From: Sandaracinaceae bacterium
GTDB taxonomy: Bacteria; Myxococcota_A; Polyangia; Polyangiales; JADJQN01
Assembly (NCBI GenBank): GCA_016712745.1
Contig: JADJQN010000012.1
Span: forward strand, 1 to 9,535
Reading direction: 5' to 3'
Length of the DNA stretch: 9,535 bases
Part shown: piece by piece, positions 1-6,487 of the stretch
Layout: each line of letters begins with the position of its first letter
Numbering within the stretch: position 1 is the first letter of the stretch
Notes under the pieces: generated by a model
Databases searched by the model: none
Told to the model about the DNA's origin: nothing
What the model saw: only the letters and a program-made list of their open reading frames with translations
Position numbers and translations under genes: made by a program

Positions 1-193
1 AAGTCATCATCGCGCCTGAGCTGCGCGAAACTAACTCCGATGAGGCGCTGGGTAGGCCGGAATCAAGGAAGCCCGCGCGCGCAATCGACAACTTGTCGCC
101 GATATCCAGCAGGTCGTAAGCTTGCGCGCCGAGTTCCAAGAACTCGCCGCCGCGCTCGGTGCTGGCGGACCAGGTTCCGGGGAAATCACGTGA
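1..193 (+). CDS. C-terminal end of an unknown protein, frame-disrupted
   Basis: The gene enters from the left edge and stops at TGA 191-193. Bases 3 to about 50 read VIIAPELRETNSDEALG. From about 56 the reading continues in another frame as GIKEARARNRQLVADIQQ and on to GAGGPGSGEIT at the stop. The two parts look like one protein interrupted by a single-base frameshift near 50-58, because neither frame stays open across the whole stretch. The second part is rich in Glu, Arg, Gln and Leu with a heptad-like spacing, so a short coiled coil near the C-terminus is likely. I do not recognise the family. It lies 54 bases before the next gene on the same strand, so the two could be cotranscribed. Confidence 0.45.
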
Positions 194-247
194 GCCGCGC
201 GCGTCCGGAACCGTGACGCAAAAGAAACGGAGTAGTATCGGGGAACG

Positions 248-958
248 ATGGCAGTTCGAAAGCCGGCACGTCGCGTAAAAACGAAAACGCGTTTGACACC
301 CGAAGGCGTGGCATCACTCAGCGAGTCGATGACCTCGGAAACTAACGCGCGGCTCGCGGGCGAGTGGCCTGCCGCAAGCAAGGACGAGGTTGCCGGCGAC
401 CTCCGTAGGATCGCAGTCCGCGCCGCGTTGCATCCCCAAAGTGCGCCCTTCCGACGCCGCGCAGCCGAGCTACTCAATGCGCTTGCCACAGGCTGGGATT
501 CTAGTGATGCGAAGGTCCTCGGTCCGATGCGGCGCGCAACGACGGCGCTTGAGAATGCTGCAGGCGTGAAACGGCGCACCGCCGGCACTGCGACTACTGC
601 CGAAGCAACTATATTCCTGATTGAGGTGGTCGAGAACGCTTTGCGGCGTGGTGATGGCCCGGAGGCGTTGGCGGAGGAGCTACTGATCGCCGTTGCTCGA
701 CGCCCCGGAGTGGCTCGAATCTTTCCGCGCACGGGCGTCGCTACGGCCCTGGCGAAACGACTTCGCGCTGCGATCGTGCGAGGTGGCGACGCGAGTGGAA
801 CCGTTCGCGAACGCGCCGAATCGATTGTCATCGAACGCGCTCCCGCGGGTTATTCGCGGCCTTCGACGCTCGTTGACTTCGCCAGAAAGCGTTCGAAGCG
901 CGGGCACGGTGAAGCGGACAGCCGTACAGCTGTCTGCACATTTCGAATCAACGCTTGA
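248..958 (+). CDS. hypothetical protein, 236 residues, Ala/Arg-rich
   Basis: An intact ATG-to-TGA frame, one of the few in the window without a frameshift. ATG 248 is preceded by purine-rich GGAG and GGGGA stretches that can serve as a ribosome binding site. The N-terminus is basic (MAVRKPARRVKTKTRL), as in many DNA- or RNA-associated proteins. The middle and C-terminal parts are predicted mostly alpha-helical and rich in Ala, Arg and Glu. No signal peptide, membrane segment or catalytic motif is visible, and I do not recognise the family. It precedes the HTH/recombinase module on the same strand with 33 bases between them. A longer minus-strand frame across the same bases (31-831) has a Ser/Arg-rich composition typical of an antisense shadow. 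A role in the recombinase element is possible but only by position. Confidence 0.6.
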   Translation: MAVRKPARRVKTKTRLTPEGVASLSESMTSETNARLAGEWPAASKDEVAGDLRRIAVRAALHPQSAPFRRRAAELLNALATGWDSSDAKVLGPMRRATTALENAAGVKRRTAGTATTAEATIFLIEVVENALRRGDGPEALAEELLIAVARRPGVARIFPRTGVATALAKRLRAAIVRGGDASGTVRERAESIVIERAPAGYSRPSTLVDFARKRSKRGHGEADSRTAVCTFRINA

Positions 959-960
959 GC

Positions 961-999
961 GCGTGCATGTTGTCCGCAAGTCGGATCATTCATGCACGC
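961..999. promoter_or_regulatory. 9-bp inverted repeat over the start of the HTH gene
   Basis: The arms are GCGTGCATG (961-969) and CATGCACGC (991-999), a perfect 9-bp inverted repeat separated by 21 bases. It begins two bases after the stop of the 236-residue gene, and its right arm contains the ATG (992) of the HTH-like gene. It could be an operator bound by that small protein (autoregulation), or an mRNA hairpin that hides the start codon. This is inference from position and symmetry only. Confidence 0.4.
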
Positions 1000-1192
1000 A
1001 TCCCTCAACACCCATCAGCGTCGGTGCATCGCGGCGGCTTCCGCAACGGATCCCCGCACGGTGCAACGGTATCTCGCTGGTCGACTCGTGCGGTCGACCT
1101 CCGCCGTGCGGATTGAGCGCGCCCTTGAAGAAGCGGGGCACGATGGGCTCGTGCGCAGCGCACGCGTCATCGCGGCGGGAGTCGAACGGTGA
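992..1192 (+). CDS. small helix-turn-helix-like DNA-binding protein, 66 residues
   Basis: The segment CIAAASATDPRTVQRYLAG (about residues 12-30) has the pattern of a helix-turn-helix: an Ala-rich helix, a turn at DPRT and a recognition helix TVQRYLAG. It resembles the N-terminal DNA-binding part of LacI-like repressors and excisionase-like proteins. A second helix follows at AVRIERALEEAG. The protein is far too short to carry a ligand domain, so a small repressor or recombination directionality factor is the likeliest role. The stop TGA (1190-1192) overlaps the GTG start (1189) of the next gene, which indicates translational coupling toward the recombinase. No clear Shine-Dalgarno precedes ATG 992, and the start lies in one arm of an inverted repeat that could be its own operator. 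Confidence 0.6.
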   Translation: MHASLNTHQRRCIAAASATDPRTVQRYLAGRLVRSTSAVRIERALEEAGHDGLVRSARVIAAGVER

Positions 1193-1344
1193 CCCGCAAC
1201 AACGCAGCACCCGCAGCAGGCGACCGGCGTGCACAGCGTCCAACTGCAGCGCCCGAAGGCAACGTCGAGGAAGTGCTAAACCGCAGCGACGAGCAACGGG
1301 CATTCATCGACTATCTCATCGAAAGGCCATTGCAAAATGTATGA
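1189..1344 (+). CDS. 51-residue acidic protein between HTH and recombinase genes
   Basis: An intact frame from GTG 1189 to TGA 1342-1344, too short to be noticed easily. The N-terminal half is Ala/Pro/Arg-rich and probably disordered. The C-terminal half (EEVLNRSDEQRAFIDYLIE) looks like one amphipathic helix. The start overlaps the stop of the HTH-like gene by four bases (GTGA), and the stop overlaps the recombinase ATG 1341 by four bases (ATGA). This arrangement on both sides strongly supports it as a real coupled gene. I do not recognise a family. It could be a small accessory factor for the recombinase, but nothing in the sequence proves that. Confidence 0.55.
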   Translation: MTRNNAAPAAGDRRAQRPTAAPEGNVEEVLNRSDEQRAFIDYLIERPLQNV

Positions 1345-2788
1345 ACGAGCGTCGTTGAATCCTTCTGCATTGCGATCTATGCGCGCTACTCGAGCGATCG
1401 CCGAGCGACTCATCTGTGGACGACCAGATTCGTACGTGTTGTCAGCACGTGGAACGTCGCGGTGGAAAAGTACTGACGCAAACGTATTCGCTGACCGCGC
1501 CGTTAGCGGCGCGGAGCCGCGGAGCGGGAATCGAATCCCTGGTCCGCGCAGCGCATGACAAGCAGTTTGACTGCGTTGTCGTCGAAGACATTTCCAGACT
1601 GAGTCGCAACCTCGGGGACGGCGCCCGCCTCCGCGAGCAGCTCGAGTTCGCCGGCATTAGACTCATCGCGATCAACGATGGCGTCGACAGCACGCAAGAG
1701 GGGTCGGAGTTCAACTTCAACATGAAGTTGGTCATTGGCCAGCACTACCTCCGGGCGCTCGGCGAAGCCACGCGTCGCGGGTTGCGCGGACGCGCGAACC
1801 GTGGACTGGCCACTGGACTAGTGGCGTACGGATACCGCGTGCAGACGGACACCGACGGCCACAGGCGCATCGAGGTTGACGAGGTCCACGCGGCGGTCGT
1901 GCAGCGCATCTTCGGAGAGTGTGCGGCCGGTCGTCCTCTCGCTGCAATCGCCCGCGGGCTCAACGCGGATGAGATCCCACCTCCGCGGGGCAAGGGCAAA
2001 CGGACGCGCCCAGGTTGGGTACTGACCGGCGTCCGTTCGATCTTGCTCAACGAACGGTACACAGGGACCTGGCGGTACAACGAACGCAAGTTTCAGAAGC
2101 GACCCGGCACCAACAAACGCGTCGCGCGTCTCCGACATCCGTCCGAGGTTTCCACCAACATATGGGCGCATCTGCGAATCGTGTCGGACGAAGTGTGGAG
2201 CGCTGCCCGGGTTCGATTCGCGAACAACAAGGCGCGCTACCTCGTTCGAGAACAGGAGTCGCGCTTATCTAGTTTTGGGCGTCCAGGCAAGCCGTCAAAC
2301 TACCTGCTCTCAGGGCTGCTGGTCTGTGGCGTCTGCGGGGCTCGATGACGCTCGCCGGCGGGGCAGTCGGACGTCGCTACTATTACTGCGACGACAGCCG
2401 GAAGCGCGGCACGTGTGCGAACGGGGAGTCGGTGCGCGAGTCGATCGCTCGCGAAAGCATCTTGCGAGGTCTGCGCACGACGTTGATTTCGGGCGGCGCC
2501 GTCGCCTACGCGCGAAAGCGGGTTAGCGCACTACTGCGCGAACGCGTTCGAAAAGGCGGAGGTGTGAAGCGATCGCTTGAGGATAAACTCAAAGCGATAG
2601 AAAGTCGGGTCCAACGCTTGGCGGAAGCCGTGGCAAGCGGCTCGGGAGCAAGTGCTGTGCTTGTTCAAAACTGCGCGAGGAGAAGTCAGAGCCGGCCTCG
2701 GAACTGGAAATCGAAACGAGCCCGGCATAATTCCCGTTTTCGACTCAACATCACGACATCACAACAAAAAGTCGTAAATCGTCCTTAG
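1341..2788 (+). CDS. large serine recombinase (resolvase/invertase family), several frameshifts
   Basis: A site-specific DNA recombinase of about 480 residues once frames are joined. The N-terminal catalytic domain shows IAIYARYSSDR, where the first Ser of SSD is the expected nucleophile. It also shows VFADRAVSG and VVVEDISRLSRN, which carry the conserved Asp and Arg residues. The recombinase domain begins at about AYGYRVQTD and includes the typical SILLNERYTGTWRYN. A zinc ribbon follows (CGVCGA, then YYYCDD and GTCANG), then a coiled-coil tail ending VVNRP. Start ATG 1341 is chosen because it forms an ATGA overlap with the preceding gene. Joining requires single-base changes near 1355, 1402, 1480, 1530, 2343, 2668 and 2706. 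The last two compensate and move the true stop from TAA 2728 to TAG 2786. It is either a decayed gene or a functional one with sequencing errors. Confidence 0.88.
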
Positions 2789-2861
2789 AACGCTATGAAC
2801 CTACCGAGGAAGCGCCTCAGGAAACGATTTTAGAAAACGCGTTTGAAACGACTATCCGCGG
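2701..2861 (+). repeat. Repeat copy A: recombinase 3' end plus 73-bp tail
   Basis: The first of three copies of a roughly 160-bp sequence. Its first 88 bases are the final codons of the serine recombinase (ELKSKRARHNSRF to the stop TAG 2786-2788). The remaining 73 bases are a downstream tail ending in AACGCGTTTGAAACGACTATCCGCGG-type sequence. Compared with copy C it has one extra G at about 2706, which creates an apparent earlier stop. Unrelated sequence begins right after 2861. Copy A is probably the intact parent arrangement, since it is the only one attached to a full recombinase gene. Confidence 0.85.
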
Positions 2862-3230
2862 CGCCGAGTTCCCGATGAGATCTTTGCGCGATTGGGCTCG
2901 TGCAGTCACCGCGCGGTACGTGGGACGCTTCGGACATCCCACGGCGTTCGCCTGGGTCGACTCGAAGGTGCACGCCATCTGCATGGACATTGGACGATGG
3001 ATGGATGCGAACGCAGCATCGATGACATCCAGATCGACGAAATCGGTCCCGAGCTGCATCACACTCATTTTGCGAGCTGGCCTGATGACGGCGGCACACG
3101 ACGACACGAACGCATGATGAACGAGTGGTCTCGCCCACACCCGCGACGCACCTGCATTCGCATCGCCGACGAACCGAGCCGATCCGTCCACCGGCCTGTA
3201 AGGCATCCCGATCCAAGAAGCCGCACCTGA
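2862..3230 (+). pseudogene. unknown gene fragment after repeat A
   Basis: Reading away from repeat A, the frame of 2875 gives VTARYVGRFGHPTAFAWVDS and CMDIGRWMDANAAS. From about 3015 a second frame gives DDIQIDEIGPELHHTHFAS, PDDGGTRRHERMMNEW and stops at TGA 3228-3230. The two parts look like one protein broken by a frameshift near 3010-3020. No start codon with a ribosome binding site is obvious, and the homology to the repeat ends exactly where this stretch begins, so it is probably a truncated gene. The His-rich HHTH and the PDDGG turn are the only striking motifs, and I do not recognise a family. The opposite strand is also open (2817-3350), so the coding strand is not certain. Confidence 0.35.
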
Positions 3231-3282
3231 ACGAGCGACGGAGACTAGCGCAAGACCCACTGATTCCGATACGCGGGGATCG

Positions 3283-3384
3283 TCACAGCGAAGCGACGGA
3301 GTGCTCGACGGTGATCCAGATCGACCCGTCGATTTGATACGGAATCGCAATCTGCGGGTGCGACCGGTCGCGATTTTGTGAAAC
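3283..3384 (-). pseudogene. 33-residue C-terminal fragment after repeat B
   Basis: Reading on the minus strand away from the end of repeat B, one frame gives VSQNRDRSHPQIAIPYQ then IDGSIWITVEHSVASL and stops at TGA 3285-3283. The composition is protein-like (alternating hydrophobic and polar residues of a beta strand pair at IAIPYQIDGSIWITVE). It begins at the boundary of the repeat, so the upstream part of the gene is missing or lies in another frame. This matches the pattern at copies A and C, where gene pieces also begin at the tail end. Family unknown. Too short for a confident call. Confidence 0.3.
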
Positions 3385-3545
3385 CGCGGATAGTCGGTTC
3401 AAACGCGTTCTCGTAAACACCCGTTCGATGGCGTTGATGGACGAGTTTACATATCGCCCTAAGGACGATTCACAACTTCTTGCTGTGATGTCGTGATGTT
3501 GAGTCGGAAACGGGAATTATGCCGGGCTCGTTTCGATTTCAGTTC
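3384..3545 (-). repeat. Repeat copy B (inverted): recombinase 3' end plus 75-bp tail
   Basis: The reverse complement matches copy A. It carries the same last codons (ELKSKRARHNSRF, then TTSQQEVVNRP and stop at 3461-3459) and a tail ending AACGCGTTTGAACCGACTATCCGCGG-like. In the coding half its differences from copy A fall almost all at third codon positions (TTT/TTC, CAA/CAG, GTC/GTT, GTA/GTG), with one Lys/Glu change. That shows this frame was once under selection as protein. The middle of the tail has diverged most. Orientation is opposite to copies A and C. Confidence 0.85.
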
Positions 3546-3625
3546 CGGAGGCTTTCGAGCGACTGCAGACGCGCGAGCAGCGCACCGTTCGCTTCGCGTG
3601 TTTCTTCTCGAGCTTTCCGGTTCGA
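3459..3625 (-). pseudogene. remnant of a second serine recombinase, C-terminal end only
   Basis: Upstream of repeat B on the minus strand, bases 3625 to 3546 read REETREANGALLARLQSLE then SLRN, followed with a frameshift by ELKSKRARHNSRF inside the repeat. The register matches the full recombinase, where LVQKLREEKSEPAS precedes the same ELKSKR. Both look like the C-terminal coiled coil of the family. So copy B is the relic of another recombinase gene, about 50 codons long, lying just downstream of the lipoprotein stop at 3644. No catalytic domain or zinc ribbon is present. Confidence 0.55.
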
Positions 3626-3643
3626 ACGTCCTGGCGACGTTAG

Positions 3644-5048
3644 CTAGAACTCAAGCGGACCGCGCGCGAATATCAAGAGCGCTCCACCGAAGAGCAACGT
3701 TGCGGTATCCGTGGACGCGTCCACGTAGAAACCCAGCGACTGTGGGTGCGGCAACCTGAGTGGCGATGGTCCGAAGTGCAACGTGGCTCGTTCGACGTCA
3801 CTCGCGCTCGTGAACGAGAAGATGGCCGCCCCAGACATTGGATAGGAATCCTCATACACGAAATACGATTGCCCGCCGTCGCCGACCGAAGTCACGACGT
3901 AGCCACTCTCCCAACGGTCGTCGATGAGTGTGCTTGCGAACGATGCCGTGGAGATCGCGGGCGAGGACGCGCACGCTAGTTCGAGTGCGTTGCAGGCATA
4001 TTCGCCACAGAGGTACATCACGGAGTAGATCACGCATGGGGCTCCCGACGCGTCGAACAAAAGTGCGCGCGCGCTCACGCTCACTGAGCTTGGAAGTTCT
4101 GTGAGCTCTGACTCCCTGGCCACAGTTGCGGTGGCCACTGTGTTGCGTGTTGCGGGATCCACGTAGGAGAGCGTCACGACATTCGAGTCGGGCGACATGC
4201 CGGGAGATCCGTGTGCGCGAGCAGACCAGCGTGCGGGCCTGCAAACGAATGCGCGCTACCTTCATACCCCGCCCATCCGGCATTCCCAGCCAGCGGCGAA
4301 ATGCCCATGCGCCGCGCTTGCCTTCACAGTGAGATAGGACTGTTCACCAACGGTGTAGAAAAGCGCAAGGTGGTCGTCGCTCGCGATCAATCGTTGCGGC
4401 CGAAGCTCTCCTGCAACCGTCGCAAACGTGAATGACTCATCCGCGCGCCAGCCTCCCGACTCACGCACGACGACGTAGCGTGTGCTCGGAGAACGTTTTG
4501 TAAACGATGTGTGGAACGCCTTCAAACAATGCAATGTGCGCTTCGTACCACTCGTCGGCCGCGACGTTACGCGCCACTTGTTCGATGTGCCATGCTCCAT
4601 CTTCGAGCGTTCCATAGATGACGCGGTGCTCGGAAGGTGCAGCCAACATGTCGTTGTTGCAATACGCGACAAATGCAGAACGCCAGACGCGTCGACTACC
4701 GAATGCACGTCGCCAACAAAATCGGTGGCACCTACTTCCACCGCGCCGGCCAACCAAACTGCACCCGCGTCACCCGCATCAACCGCGCGTGCATCGTCGG
4801 CCGCGTCGATCGCGGAATCCTCGATCGCGAGATCCATCACGTGAGCATCGACGGGTGCGTCAAAGGGCGCATCGATAGAGGCGTCCTCGAGCTCATTGGC
4901 GTCGACGCGACTGGCATCGGTGCTGGCATCGGTGCCGCCATCACCCCGATGTCGCGTCGAGCGCTGCGGCATCGCGTGACGGCTGTGCGTCTCGAGTGGA
5001 TCCACAGCCGACGAGAACAAGAACGAAGAATAGGAGAGCTAGTCGCAT
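3644..5048 (-). CDS. secreted lipoprotein with Asp/Ala linker and propeller-like C-terminal part
   Basis: The N-terminus MRLALLFFVLVLVGCGST is a clear lipoprotein signal with lipobox LVGC, so the mature protein should be lipid-anchored. After it comes a low-complexity linker of repeated Asp-Ala pairs (DASTDASRVDA, DAPFDAPVDA), a hallmark of myxobacterial surface lipoproteins. The rest reads as repeated beta units such as EAHIALFEGVPHIVYKT and PQRLIASDDHLALFYTV, like the Asp/Gly plus HVVY blades of beta-propeller proteins. It ends at TAG 3646-3644 (FARGPLEF). ATG 5048 is preceded by AAGGGG, seven bases after the stop of the upstream Cys-rich gene, so the two form an operon. Frames must be joined near 4960, 4665, 4485, 4290 and 4215. 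Joined length is about 468 residues. Exact function unknown. Confidence 0.7.
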
Positions 5049-5055
5049 ATGCCCC

Positions 5056-5790
5056 TTACGCGTCACATAGAAGTGCGCGGACGCAGATTGGGAATACGTC
5101 GCCACCCTCGTTCAACTCGACACAGAGCGGATAGTCGGCCGAACAGGTGGCGCGTGCACAGGAAGCGCTGGACGGTCGGTGGATGCAGACGCCATCGTTG
5201 GCGCGGGAGTGGAGGACGCGTCGAACGAGGCAAGACACGAAGACGTCCAGGTGGCAGCGACGCAACTAAATCCAAAACCGATTTCGTCTGTCGGACAGTC
5301 AGTGGAGTGGGCGCAAGTGAAGCCGCCGCCGCAAATGTGGGCCGCGCCGTCATCGACGCATTCCAAACCGTCCACGCACTCCATCGAATCGTAGCAAGCG
5401 CCGCCGCGGTTCTTGTAGTTGCGGTAGAGACAGCGTCGCGTTCCAGAACCGTCGTCACGGCACGCGCTGTCCGCGTCAAAGGGAGCTGTGTTGCACATAG
5501 CGTCTGTGCTGCACGTTTCCCCCATTCGCGCGCGAACTGATTGCGTAGCACATAGGAATGGTTCGCCCGCTCGAGTATCGCGCATTCTGGTGTTGGACTG
5601 ACATGCGTCCACGCCGAGAGATAGGCAGCACGGTTGCCCCGCGGCGCCGTGCCGGTCCGATGTCAGTGCAGTCTTGCGCCACGTACGCGTCGCCCGTCAC
5701 CGCCCGTCTACGGCAGCATCGGATCGCGCCACCACGCACGCGGCTGTTGCACGCTGAAAGGCTCATGCATAGGGCCAAGCAAAGCAACAA
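5056..5790 (-). CDS. Cys-rich secreted lipoprotein, several frameshifts
   Basis: Reading from a TTG start at 5790, LLCLALCMSLSACNS gives a short hydrophobic signal with lipobox LSAC. The N-terminal region lacks the usual Lys/Arg, so the true start may lie further upstream behind a frameshift. The mature part is rich in Cys: DCTDIG, GQPCCLSLGVDACQ, GETCSTDAMCN, GGACYDSMECVDGLEC and ICGGGFTCAHSTDCPTD. It ends CIHRPSSASCARATC, LCVELNEGG and LLCDA at TAA 5058-5056. The regularly spaced Cys suggest disulphide-bonded repeats, as in many myxobacterial surface proteins with the motif GxPCC. Frames must be joined several times, near 5690, 5640, 5260 and 5200. It is the first gene of a pair with the Asp/Ala-linker lipoprotein. 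Catalytic function: none visible. Confidence 0.6.
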
Positions 5791-6040
5791 GCCCTGAGCA
5801 ACGGTCTGTGAGCACTACGGTTTGTAGTGCGCGGAGGGTGCCGACCAGCGTCCCAGCACCGTTCACCGCTTGAAGCGCGCGACTAACGCCGCGTTGACGG
5901 GATGACCGCGGTTCCAGACGCAATGCCCGCTGTCGGAACTGACGCCAATCGAGGGCGTCATCAATCGCGTCGTCGTTGCGAAGGGTCAGCTTAGCCGCGG
6001 CTAGCTCGCGAAGCCTCGCGTGCTGCGCTTCGAAGCGAAG
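5708..6040 (-). CDS. unknown coding stretch, about 110 codons, no start seen
   Basis: The frame just after the beta-helix stop (TGA 6043-6041) stays open to TAG 5710-5708. It reads FEAQHARLRELAAAKLTL, NDDAIDDALDWRQFRQRAL and ALQAVNGAGTLVGTLRALQ. The composition and codon third positions look like real coding DNA, with an N-terminal helical Arg/Glu/Ala segment. There is no start codon near the beginning. It lies in the same frame as the beta-helix fragment, so the single TGA could be a substitution inside one longer protein. The end overlaps the proposed start of the Cys-rich lipoprotein in another frame by about 80 bases. Family not recognised. Confidence 0.35.
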   Translation of the reverse strand, partial: LRFEAQHARLRELAAAKLTLRNDDAIDDALDWRQFRQRALRLEPRSSRQRGVSRALQAVNGAGTLVGTLRALQTVVLTDRCSGLVALLGPMHEPFSVQQPRAWWRDPMLP

Positions 6041-6326
6041 TCAGCGCTGAATGAACATGTTTTCGGTGAACACGCTGCCGGTGCCTTCGTCCCGGTAACC
6101 CGGCTCCGAACCGCTGTTGGTGATGAAGGTGTTGCCGCGAAGGCGTTGTTGCTCGAGGTATCACCCACGCGCAGCATCTTTTTGTTGAGAGTCCGGTGCG
6201 CAGGTCTTCGATGGTGCTGTCGAACTGAGCCGTTGTTGGCCCACCAGAGGCCGAACACTTGCCCTGTCTCCGACGGGCCCCTGATTGACGCGAACGGTGT
6301 TGCTGGCGACTTGAACCCGTTTCTTT
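6041..6326 (-). pseudogene. C-terminal end of a parallel beta-helix-like protein, cut at repeat C
   Basis: The minus strand reads NTVRVNQGPVGDRAS, VFGLWWANNGS, FDSTIEDLRTG, KMLRVGDTSSNNAF, GNTFITNSGSEPGYRDE and GTGSVFTENMFIQR, then TGA. The Asn, Gly, Thr and Ser-rich repeats with spaced NT/NF and hydrophobic residues are typical of right-handed beta-helix proteins. At least three frame changes are needed to join the parts. The gene begins abruptly where repeat C starts (6327), so the N-terminal coils are missing. A plus-strand frame across the same bases (6020-6328) is open but Leu/Arg/Ala-rich without a recognisable pattern, and I take it as the shadow. Likely a secreted or surface protein originally. 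Confidence 0.5.
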
Positions 6327-6487
6327 GAACTGAAATCGAAACGAGCCCGGCATATCTCTGTTTTCGACTCAACATCACGACATCACAACAAAAGTCGTAA
6401 ATCGTCCTTAGAACGCTATGTAAACCTGGCCAAGGAAGCGCCCCATGAAACGACGATTTGAGAAACGCGTTTGAATCGACTATCCGC
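6327..6487 (+). repeat. Repeat copy C: recombinase 3' end plus 76-bp tail
   Basis: Same orientation as copy A. It starts at GAACTGAAATCGAAACGAGC (the ELKSKRAR codons), runs to the stop TAG 6409-6411, and ends with a tail closing AACGCGTTTGAATCGACTATCCGC. Two single-base differences (near 6353 and in the A-run near 6390) shift its coding frame. Its tail is closer to copy A than copy B is. Nothing of the recombinase upstream of ELKSKR is present: the sequence to the left is antisense to the beta-helix fragment, and the sequence to the right is an rpoC fragment. Confidence 0.85.

Noticed and set aside
31..831. Long minus-strand open frame of 266 codons
   Set aside because: Ser/Arg/Ala-rich translation without any motif, fully antisense to the better supported plus-strand gene 248-958 and to the end of the first gene.
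2728..2730. TAA as the recombinase stop codon
   Set aside because: It appears only because of one extra G at about 2706 compared with copies B and C; the silent-change pattern supports the frame that ends at TAG 2786-2788.
3384..3545. Integron attC sites as explanation for the repeats
   Set aside because: No convincing paired R'/R'' boxes, and the first half of each copy is recombinase coding sequence with silent differences, which fits a gene end better.
2701..3545. Copies A and B as long terminal inverted repeats of one 850-bp element
   Set aside because: The conserved breakpoint is on the inner side of the A-B pair, and the outer sides continue into recombinase-like sequence, so they do not look like outer termini of a single element.
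3520..3648. ATG in repeat B (and antisense in A and C) starting MPGSFRFQF, as a mobile start or promoter module
   Set aside because: It is simply the antisense of the conserved ELKSKRAR codons, and the downstream readings differ and are not protein-like.
6020..6328. Plus-strand open frame of 102 codons
   Set aside because: Uninterrupted but without a recognisable pattern; the minus strand gives clear Asn/Gly/Thr-rich beta-helix sequence despite frameshifts.
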